The notes beneath the pieces are model-generated. The model was not told the origin of the DNA. It worked only from the letters and a program-made list of their open reading frames with translations, and searched no databases. Positions 15,945 to 22,855 of a DNA stretch of 24,643 nucleotides are shown here, piece after piece (the first letter of the stretch is position 1; every line of letters starts with the position of its first letter). Origin of the DNA: Eggerthellaceae bacterium UBA5808 (lineage in GTDB: Bacteria > Actinomycetota > Coriobacteriia > Coriobacteriales > Eggerthellaceae); contig DIDE01000113.1 of NCBI GenBank assembly GCA_002417975.1, forward strand, positions 1-24,643, in the 5' to 3' direction. Both the position numbers and the translations under genes were made by a program.

Positions 15945-16936
15945 TCATATACCTTTTAAAGTGTGCTGAAGCGATGGACGAATAGAAGCAGGACTCGACA
16001 TATTCTCGCCAAATTCCTGAGCCATAGTGCACGCTTGCAGCGTGGCGTTTGAAAAATACTCGACCCAATCATTAATTGCATTCATCGCAACTTCTGTCTT
16101 TGGGTCTCCTTCATAACGATACGCATTAAGATTCGCTAGATAGCGTTTTTTATCAGCGGCAAAAATAAAAGAGATGGGTGGAACTATTTGATGTATGAGC
16201 CCACCTTTTTTGAGCGCCGCATGAATAAGGACACGTCCTGTCCGCCCATTGCCATCCGCATAAGGATGAATAGTTTCGAATTGTGCATGAGCGATAGCAG
16301 CAATCAACAGAGGCGGATAGTCCTTGTTATTTAGAAAGCGTACCAAGTCGTCCAAAAGGTTAGGAGCATACGCCGCATCTGGCGGAACATAGATTGCACT
16401 AATTGGATTAATTCGATTACCGCCAATCCAATTTTGGGACGTTCGAATGTTTCCGCCGTAATCATGCTCACTTGTTTTTGCAACAGCAAAAAATTGCTAT
16501 GAGAAATACCTTCAACGGTAAAATGAGCAGCGAGGCTACTTTCGTTTACGGCATCTTCCATGAGCGCAATATTGCCTAGAAGCGCTGATTCTTTGTCGGT
16601 AGCATGATGGGCTATCCCTGAGCTGAGCAGGGCGTCTTCTTCAAGAAGCCGCTTCGCTGGAATTTCCAAACCTTCGATGCGCGAAGAGGCGAGCGCTTCT
16701 GATCGCAGAATCAAACGAGCACTTGGTTCAGCGATTGCAGAATCATCTGCTGTCCGGTTCAGTGTAGCCAATGCAGCCTCAGCCTTATTAAACGCCTTGA
16801 TGGCATCTCCATGCAACATGATTTCTTTATCAGAAATTGCGTCCGGAAGAAAAAGATAATAGGTTCCGCTCCTTTTTTCTTTGCGGTTCATTCCGATGCC
16901 GTCAGACAACCAATATTTTGATTCGTATGTCCCCAT
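15945..16936 (-). pseudogene. Fic-family AMP transferase, frameshifted
   Basis: Start ATG at 16936 with GGAGG five bases upstream. The first part has the class II inhibitory motif SSRIEG (Ser84-Glu88-Gly89). At about residue 164 (next to 16444/16445) the frame breaks: the family sequence requires F-R-T-S-Q-N-W-I-G-G, which appears exactly if one C is restored to TTCGA. The second part then reads TSQNWIGGN, YVPPDA and the catalytic HPYADGNGRTGR, ending at 15945. The restored protein would be 330 residues. The C-terminal winged helix found in many class II Fic proteins is absent. Fic enzymes transfer AMP to target proteins. A sequencing or assembly error must be excluded before calling it dead. 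Confidence 0.9.
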
Positions 16937-16953
16937 AATGTCCTCCTTTCGCG

Positions 16954-17017
16954 TAACCTTGTATAACCTTGTATAAGCGCAACTGTTATACAAGGTTAGT
17001 AACTAACCTTGTATAAC
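16954..17017. promoter_or_regulatory. Four-copy operator-like repeat array upstream of fic
   Basis: TAACCTTGTATAA occurs at 16954-16966 and, overlapping by three bases, at 16964-16976; its reverse complement GTTATACAAGGTTA lies at 16985-16998 and TAACCTTGTATAAC at 17004-17017. The last two form a perfect 14-base inverted repeat with a five-base spacer. The array ends 17 bases before the fic start, covering the expected promoter. This is the layout of an autoregulated toxin or regulator operator; the binding protein is not evident nearby. Confidence 0.75.
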
Positions 17018-17074
17018 AACAAACAGAAGATCCCCTGACCTCGGAAAACGTTTATGCGCCATAGAGCAGACTTA

Positions 17075-17102
17075 CCTAAGGCTTACATGGAGCTTCCTTA
17101 GG
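17075..17102. repeat. Inverted repeat CCTAAGG/CCTTAGG
   Basis: Seven-base arms with a 14-base loop, about 80 bases beyond the phosphoesterase stop (minus strand) and upstream of the fic operator array. It may be a weak terminator for the phosphoesterase; no T-run follows. Confidence 0.3.
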
Positions 17103-17180
17103 ACTTTCTTAGAACTTACAACACGGAACTTGCGCAAGACTGATCTTCTTCTAATGCAAGTATTTTATTTTGAACGTTAT

Positions 17181-17717
17181 TTAATCCTGAGTTTTCCAAG
17201 CATTGTTATTCGCTATGAGCTCTTCTAATGTTGCCGGCGCAAAATGGTTAACGTCTGCGCCACAATTGAGCGCCAAATCGACATTCTTGAGAGCATCCCA
17301 ACATTCAGCTGGCTTGTTATTATGAATATGCCCGTATAATGCCCAGGTAAATCGAGGTGGACATATTACTGGATAATGAGCCATCCATATACGTTGCTTG
17401 TTGTCATCAATAATATACGCAGCATGGTCAACTGATTCAAAATAGGTATCAAGATCAAGCGTGGACATCCACTTTTTATCATGATTGCCAATAATCAGAT
17501 GCTTCTTGCCCGATAGAGATTGAAGGATTTTCTCAACACTTGTTACGCACCGAAATGCAAAGTCGCCAAGAATATAGACATGATCGTTGTCCGTCACGCG
17601 ATCATTCCAATTATTGATCATTGCTTCGTTCATTTGTTCGACGGATTCAAAGGGACGATCACAAAATCGGATGATATTCTCATGACCAAAATGGGTGTCA
17701 CTAATAAAATAGTTCAT
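17181..17717 (-). CDS. Calcineurin-like metallophosphoesterase
   Basis: 178 residues from ATG at 17717, with AGGAG about nine bases upstream; a longer frame from 17756 lacks support. All metal-ligand motifs are in order: D-x-H in ISDTHFGHENI, GD in YILGDFAF, GNHD in LIIGNHDKKW, H in WMAHYPV, and GHIH in LYGHIHNN. It belongs to the small group of stand-alone phosphoesterases that begin MxxFISDTHFGHxNII and end in an aspartate-rich CGADV segment. Substrate unknown (phosphodiester or phosphomonoester). It is monocistronic, preceded by a 19-base palindrome. Confidence 0.92.
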   Translation of the reverse strand: MNYFISDTHFGHENIIRFCDRPFESVEQMNEAMINNWNDRVTDNDHVYILGDFAFRCVTSVEKILQSLSGKKHLIIGNHDKKWMSTLDLDTYFESVDHAAYIIDDNKQRIWMAHYPVICPPRFTWALYGHIHNNKPAECWDALKNVDLALNCGADVNHFAPATLEELIANNNAWKTQD

Positions 17718-18040
17718 TGCAAAAACTCCTACTTGAGATCGAAACATAGTGCGCAATAGGCGCGAGAGAAATCTGCGAGGCAGACTAGAATAAAACCGTT
17801 ACTAACGGTTTCTCAAGTAAGAACTGTTTATGTTGCATACGAACTATCTGCATGTACGGCATTATATACAGAAAGCCGTGGGAAATGCAATGAGGAAAGA
17901 ATGATGTGCAGCATCAGAAGGCACACCCAAGGTAGCAAGCTACCAGACAATATTCTCTCTTATTAAGTTTAAACGAACAATACGAAATAGAATACTTATC
18001 AATATTTACTAGATGAGGATGCTGCACAAAAGACCTGATC
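17718..18040. other. Non-coding stretch with decayed sequence
   Basis: Between the phosphoesterase start and the toxin stub. No gene is supported. Apart from the 19-base palindrome it contains GGTAGC-AA-GCTACC at 17931-17944 and an 11-base inverted pair, TGTGCAGCATC (17905-17915) and GATGCTGCACA (18018-18028), the second within the post-stop part of the toxin remnant. Confidence 0.5.
17793..17811. promoter_or_regulatory. 19-base palindrome AAACCGTTA/TAACGGTTT
   Basis: Perfect nine-base arms around a single C, 75 bases upstream of the phosphoesterase start. The single-base centre favours a protein-binding operator; read as RNA it would give a six-base stem with TTTTATT following on the minus strand, so a terminator is the alternative. 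Confidence 0.45.
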
Positions 18041-18112
18041 CTACTTACTTGGTAGTTCGACTTTATCCATGTCATCAAGGAAACTGTCCGTGAATATAAG
18101 CCTACTCAGCAT
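18041..18112 (-). pseudogene. Truncated RelE/ParE-like toxin
   Basis: ATG at 18112 overlaps the antitoxin stop by 11 bases, the standard toxin position. It encodes MLSRLIFTDSFLDDMDKVEL PSK (23 residues) and then TAG. The start F-T-D/E-S-F-L-D/E-D is that of RelE/ParE-type toxins. Past the stop the same frame reads DQVFCAASSSSKY before another stop, plausibly decayed toxin sequence. No longer frame continues it, so the toxin is inactive. Confidence 0.6.
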
Positions 18113-18392
18113 GGCTGCGCCGTTTCTTCGTTTCGGCACGAGCGGCTTGAATCCCCCTCACGACGTTCCCTTTGGCGTAATCTTCACGCCCCTTCTCGAT
18201 TGCGGAACGTATAGCCTGTTCCTGCAAGGCGTTTTTCACCGCCTCGTCGATCTTATACAGGTATACCTCTTCCGAGGCGAATATATAGGCAGGATACCCA
18301 TGTTCGGTGATGCGCACGATATCCTTGCCGGCTGCCTGCTTCACCAGTGGCTGTTGTTTCGCCAACGCGGTAAATGGGAAAATTGTGTCCAT
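18102..18392 (-). CDS. Phd/YefM-type antitoxin
   Basis: 96 residues from ATG at 18392, preceded by AGGGGG at six bases. The N-terminus MDTIFPFTALAKQQPLVKQA then AGKDIVRITEHGYPAYIF is the Phd/YefM DNA-binding fold (short strand, helix, strand-turn-strand with a GxPAY/V motif). The C-terminal half is charged and helical (IEKGREDYAKGNVVRGIQAA), the toxin-binding tail. Its partner frame overlapping the 3' end is only a stub. These antitoxins repress their own promoter, which would lie in 18393-18632. Confidence 0.85.
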   Translation of the reverse strand: MDTIFPFTALAKQQPLVKQAAGKDIVRITEHGYPAYIFASEEVYLYKIDEAVKNALQEQAIRSAIEKGREDYAKGNVVRGIQAARAETKKRRSHAE

Positions 18393-18632
18393 GATACCCC
18401 CTTGCAATCTGGTTTATTCTTTACTTTCGATCGGATTTTATCATGCATTTTAATCTGATTTACGATCTATACGACGGTAAGAGCCAGTGGAGCAATCGAT
18501 GTCGCTATACTTATCAGGGTTGTATCGAGGCTAGAAGACCCACGGCTCAACCCGTTTTGCAATTCAAAGACCTGCGCCCTACAATAATTTGTATATCGTA
18601 TCGGGATGCGGGAGCAGTTCAAAGGAATGCCC

Positions 18633-20645
18633 ATGGGCACCATCACGACACATCAATCACAGATCGGCGCAAAAGCAAGGCGAGCTCTGCTAGCGGCTCT
18701 CCTTTCCGTGGCGCTCGTTTTCGGACTTGCACCCGTCGGTCAAACTGCGCAAACGGTCGGTATACAGCCATCGGTCGCATACGCTGAAGAGTCCCAGGCC
18801 ACATCATTACAACAACGGTTAGCCGCCATCGACGGTGTAACAAGCGTCGAACCTATTACACAGATTCCTTTGGCGGATGGCACCCTTCCCTACAAGGAAA
18901 AATACGTTATCACCATCGAGCAACCCATCGATTGGAGCAACCTCGGTTTGGGCACCTTCCAGCAGCGTGTCGTAGTGGGATATCAGGGTGATGACAATAT
19001 CAACGTCTTTGAGACAGGCGGCTATTGCCTGATCGACGCCATGTATCCGCAGTATTCGGGGCTGCTAGGTCTGGACGATCGCAACGAAATATGCCGTACC
19101 TATAATGCAAATCTCATCGAGGTCGAATATCGTTTCTTCGGAAAATCCACGCCGGCAGGTCTTTCCAACACCTCGGCGGATTTATGGGAATATTTGACTG
19201 ACGAAAATGCCGCGCAGGACTTTCATGCCATTATCGGCAAGATAGGTCAGGTGCTTTCCGGCAAGAGCGTGTTCACCGGCGCCAGTAAAGGCGGCTATTC
19301 TACCAACGTGCAGGCTTGTCTGTATCCCAACGACGTCGATGCCTATGTAGCTTACGTGGCACCCTTATGCAATAGTACACAGGATACCCGTTTCATCCAG
19401 AATGTGTACGAGACCATCGGCGATAACGGCATGACTTCTGAGCAAGCACAGGAATGTCGCGACCTGGTAACGCAATTTCAAGTTGAATGCATTAACAACA
19501 GGGATGCGTTGACGACCTATTACAAGAATGAAGCCGCAAAGAGCGGATACACCTTCAACATGAGCGACGGTGTCCTGCTTGATATGGTGGTGCTGGATTT
19601 CGCCGTCGAAGAATGGCAATCATATCAGAACTTCGATTCTATCCGTGACGTTCTTCAGGAAACCGACCCCACGACAAAGCTGAATGAGATGGAGATACTG
19701 CTCACCTCGATTGCTCCGGTGTACTCATTTGCAGCGGAGAGTCCTTTCTTTCCCTACTACATCCAGGCGTGGACGCAGATGGGCGAAAACTACCTGGATT
19801 TCTCGTACCTGCGTCAAGCGTTGGATGCCGCGTATAAGGAAGCGAAGGCCAAGGACCCCACCGTCGACAAAAAGAAGTATGAGCTGTCCGTCACCCCTGA
19901 TATGGATGCCGACCTGGTATTTAACGTATTTCTCACCCCCGAGCAGCGAGCCACACTCCAGTATTCTGATACAACGCGCAATCAACTTATCGCCTGGTCG
20001 CAAACGACCACTGCGCACTCGGTGATGATCTACGGCGGTACCGACCCTTGGGATGCTGTGCGCATCCCCGATGTAAGCAACCCCAACATCCACCGATATG
20101 TGGCACCAGCGAAGAATCACTCAGTGCGTATGACCGATCTTACAGCAGCCGAACAGACAGAGCTGAGCGCTCTACTGGACAGCTGGCTGATCGACTATAA
20201 CGTGACCTTTAACATGAATGGTGTCGGCACGGCGCCGAATACCCAAGTGGTGGGCAAGGGCCTTACGGCCGCCAAGCCCGATGATCCTACGGATTCCGGC
20301 TACACCTTCGGCGGCTGGTATACGGATGCGGAATGCACCGTGGCTTATGACTTTGCAACCCCGGTGACGGCCAACATCACGCTGTATGCCCGGTGGGTGC
20401 CAGTGGCACCCGAGCCGGAACCTCAGCCTAATCCTGATCCCGATTCTGAAGTCACGCCGCCCTCGGCTACGGAACCGGCCACAACCGCAGTTGCAGATGC
20501 AAACGCAAAAGCGACCACAACCGCCACGACCTTAGTGAATACTGGCGACGATGATGCACTACCTGCCGCCACGATCATCTGCTTGATGTTGAGCGCCTGC
20601 GGTGTGGGAGCGGCGTCATCCAAACGTCGCCGGATTCGTCAGTAG
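18633..20645 (+). CDS. Wall-anchored serine peptidase, S37 (PS-10) type
   Basis: 670 residues from ATG at 18633, with AAAGGA six bases upstream; ATGs at 18606 and 18627 are worse placed. Signal peptide cleaved near AYA51. The peptidase domain (about 60-520) has V-E-Y-R-F-F, nucleophile Ser218 in TGASKGGYST, Asp471 in GGTDPWDAV and His496 in AKNHSVRM, the order of Streptomyces-type tripeptidyl aminopeptidases. Residues 523-590 are a Listeria-Bacteroides (InlB B-like) repeat with GYTFGGWYTDAECTVAYDF and LYARW. A Pro/Thr-rich stalk leads to LVNTGDD, a hydrophobic segment and KRRRIRQ, a sortase signal with LVNTG instead of LPxTG. It probably trims tripeptides from peptides at the cell surface. 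Confidence 0.88.
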   Translation: MGTITTHQSQIGAKARRALLAALLSVALVFGLAPVGQTAQTVGIQPSVAYAEESQATSLQQRLAAIDGVTSVEPITQIPLADGTLPYKEKYVITIEQPIDWSNLGLGTFQQRVVVGYQGDDNINVFETGGYCLIDAMYPQYSGLLGLDDRNEICRTYNANLIEVEYRFFGKSTPAGLSNTSADLWEYLTDENAAQDFHAIIGKIGQVLSGKSVFTGASKGGYSTNVQACLYPNDVDAYVAYVAPLCNSTQDTRFIQNVYETIGDNGMTSEQAQECRDLVTQFQVECINNRDALTTYYKNEAAKSGYTFNMSDGVLLDMVVLDFAVEEWQSYQNFDSIRDVLQETDPTTKLNEMEILLTSIAPVYSFAAESPFFPYYIQAWTQMGENYLDFSYLRQALDAAYKEAKAKDPTVDKKKYELSVTPDMDADLVFNVFLTPEQRATLQYSDTTRNQLIAWSQTTTAHSVMIYGGTDPWDAVRIPDVSNPNIHRYVAPAKNHSVRMTDLTAAEQTELSALLDSWLIDYNVTFNMNGVGTAPNTQVVGKGLTAAKPDDPTDSGYTFGGWYTDAECTVAYDFATPVTANITLYARWVPVAPEPEPQPNPDPDSEVTPPSATEPATTAVADANAKATTTATTLVNTGDDDALPAATIICLMLSACGVGAASSKRRRIRQ

Positions 20646-21077
20646 ACGCACATGGAAATTTCGAAGAATCCAAAAGGTGCTATGGACGATTGCTACCCTG
20701 ATCACAATTAGCAAAACATAACTTTGATTCACTTCATAGAGAAAAGGATTGCTCAGCCGTTCGACTGATTACGTTTTATAGTATATATATGATTTCATTT
20801 CTGATTTATTTATTAGTCGGAGCAATGGACAAAGAAACCTTTTTCAATGTGAAAGAATGGAGATTTTTATCTCCACCTCTAAAGCATTATGTCGTGATTA
20901 ATAAATCCCTTCATATAACCAAAAACTAGATTACATCGCCCATGTCAGGTGAATCGTCGAGAAAACAAAGATTTCGCGACACTTAGGCGATATCGTCATT
21001 AAGGCACGACCATTACATTAGACGTGCTTTTAAGAACAAAGAGCATATGAGGAATTTATTAGGGGAAAGAAGAAGAC
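20646..21077. other. 432-bp non-coding region upstream of the flavin reductase
   Basis: AT-rich, no convincing gene. A hairpin TGGAGAT-TTTT-ATCTCCA lies at 20858-20875 without a following T-run. CGATATCG and a GCACG/CGTGC pair near 21004-21027 lie within 80 bases of the reductase start, and GAAGAAG just before ATG 21078 serves as ribosome site. A 34-codon frame at 20825-20929 (MDKETFFNVKEWRF...) starts two bases after GGAG; it is too short and unlike anything I know to call. Confidence 0.6.
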
Positions 21078-22685
21078 ATGACAAAGAAACTGGAGTTTTC
21101 ACGACGCGATTTTATAGGAGGCGCCGGTGCAGCTCTATTGGGGATAGGTACTCTTGGGTTCACCGGGTGTGCACCACACAGCAACAATGGTAACAATGCA
21201 TCTTCCAGTAAAACAGCAAATCAATCAGATGCAACAAAAGATTACAGCATAAGCAATACTGTAGATTGCGATGTTGCGATAGTGGGTGCAGGTGCATCTG
21301 GAATCAGCTGCGCAGTACATGCTGCAGAAAAGGGACTTAACGCCATACTTTTGGAAAAAACGTCTTCGATAGGTGGAGCTTCCAATCAAGTATTCTCTGC
21401 CATGGTACGCAAACCAGAAGAAGTCGGCACAGCTGTAAATGAATGGACAGCCGACTGCCATTGGAAAGTCGATACTACAGCAATATGCAATATCCTTTCC
21501 CACTCCGAAGAAGTGTTCAATTGGCTTACTAAATTTGGCTGGTCGTTTTCGGAAATGAATACTATGGGCACAATGAATTGGATGATTGTAACATCCTATG
21601 ATCAACGCCCAATTCTCTATAAGACAATGTGCGATCAAACCGGCGTCGACATACGCAATAACATGACCGCGAAGAAGCTCGTAACAAATTCAGACGGAGC
21701 AGTCACTGGCGTCATCGCACTTAGTGATGACAATGTAGCAACACAGTTCAACGCCAAGGCTGTCGTTATCGCCACGGGTGGATATGCCGGAAACGATAAC
21801 ATGGTCAAAGAGGCGTTTGGCCGCAGTCCCCTCTGTGGTGGCCTGCCACAAAACATTGGCGAGGGCCTCGAAATGTGCTGGGCTATTGGAGGAGCAAAAC
21901 CCAGAAACTATGGTATGCAGATGCCACATCAAACATATGTGTCAGCAAGCAAACGCTTGGCAAGCGACTATGATGACTTGAAAGCCAAATACCCATTTCT
22001 TGCAGCATATGCCCCTTGTTTCTTGAATACAACCGCTAAAGGCAGACGTTTCCGAAACGAGGCCAATCTGTACAATGCAGATGCAGCAGCTAACTCAGAT
22101 ATGTACCAAGGTGATTATCACTGGACCATAGTTTCAGCATCACAACTAGCAACCTTAGAGACTAGTGGTCTCGCCGCCCTAGGTGTGGATGAGAAGCTAA
22201 CCATATCTCCAATCCAAGCTCCAACATACAATCTCGATACCCCTTGGGTAGACGCAACTACTGTTTTCAATAAGATGGTCGAAAATGGTGACGGATACAA
22301 AGGTTCCGATGCTAAGTCACTCGCTAAAGCAGCAGGTATGGATCCCGAAATCTTCCAAAATGAGCTCGAAAAATATGAAAAGTCCTGTTCGACTGGACAA
22401 GATTACGTTTGTGGCAAGGATTCAAAGTATCTGGCAGCATATGGAAGCGGAGACTTATATGCTATTTACACCAGCGTCAACAATCTCACATCATGCGGCG
22501 GTGTAACAGTAGATACGGACTTCAACGTACTAGACAGTAGCGAAAATAAAATTGATGGCCTTTATGCCATTGGCGTAGAGTGCCTGTCAAACTTATTTAG
22601 CGATACATATACCGGCGTCGGTGCCGCCTTGGTAACCTCCTACACATCAGGATACCTCGTTGCCGAAACTTTGCTGAATGCGTAA
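21078..22685 (+). CDS. Tat-exported FAD-dependent fumarate-reductase-like flavoprotein
   Basis: 535 residues. Twin-arginine signal SRRDFIGG (Arg9-Arg10) followed by lipobox GFTGC (Cys31): a Tat lipoprotein outside the membrane. FAD fold begins DVAIVGAGASG (65-75) with Glu93 ending the second strand in LLEKTSSIGGAS. A substrate-domain segment, KGRRFRNEANLYNADAAA, keeps the Arg typical of this family. The C-terminus has LTSCGGVTVDTDFNVLD and GLYAIGVECLSNLFSDTYTG. In fumarate reductases of this fold, His-T-x-GG and a later Arg in the GGNRLGG-like stretch bind substrate; here they read N-L-T-S-C-GG and S-D-T-Y-T-G, so another acceptor is likely. No CxxCH heme motif is present. Probably a terminal reductase for an organic electron acceptor, controlled by the LuxR neighbour. 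Confidence 0.9.
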   Translation: MTKKLEFSRRDFIGGAGAALLGIGTLGFTGCAPHSNNGNNASSSKTANQSDATKDYSISNTVDCDVAIVGAGASGISCAVHAAEKGLNAILLEKTSSIGGASNQVFSAMVRKPEEVGTAVNEWTADCHWKVDTTAICNILSHSEEVFNWLTKFGWSFSEMNTMGTMNWMIVTSYDQRPILYKTMCDQTGVDIRNNMTAKKLVTNSDGAVTGVIALSDDNVATQFNAKAVVIATGGYAGNDNMVKEAFGRSPLCGGLPQNIGEGLEMCWAIGGAKPRNYGMQMPHQTYVSASKRLASDYDDLKAKYPFLAAYAPCFLNTTAKGRRFRNEANLYNADAAANSDMYQGDYHWTIVSASQLATLETSGLAALGVDEKLTISPIQAPTYNLDTPWVDATTVFNKMVENGDGYKGSDAKSLAKAAGMDPEIFQNELEKYEKSCSTGQDYVCGKDSKYLAAYGSGDLYAIYTSVNNLTSCGGVTVDTDFNVLDSSENKIDGLYAIGVECLSNLFSDTYTGVGAALVTSYTSGYLVAETLLNA

Positions 22686-22753
22686 TTTTACCACAACATA
22701 TCTCGCATGACATTATCCAGACTTTGTCTTAGGACAAATCAAAAGATCATATG

Positions 22754-22795
22754 CTTGGAAACGAGAAGGTTTGACAACCGATCCTCGTTTCCAAG
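22754..22795 (+). promoter_or_regulatory. 12-base-arm inverted repeat between reductase and luxR
   Basis: CTTGGAAACGAG (22754-22765) and CTCGTTTCCAAG (22784-22795) pair perfectly around 18 bases that themselves hold GGTT-TGAC-AACC. It lies 69 bases past the reductase stop and 61 before the luxR start. It may be a terminator, though no strong T-run follows, or an operator. A possible luxR promoter, TTGTCA (22796-22801) with TAATCT 16 bases on (22818-22823), begins directly after the right arm. Confidence 0.5.
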
Positions 22796-22855
22796 TTGTC
22801 ATAACATATCTTTGGTGTAATCTGGTTCCATTCTATTTATACAAGGAGCCACGTC

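Noticed and set aside
18069..18458. 129-codon plus-strand frame opposite the Phd/YefM antitoxin
   Set aside because: The minus-strand frame has a clear family match, ribosome site and toxin-stub overlap; the plus frame has none of these.
20825..20929. 34-codon frame MDKETFFNVKEWRF... before the flavin reductase
   Set aside because: GGAG is only two bases from the ATG, the frame spans a hairpin, and no similarity is recognised. It is noted but not called.
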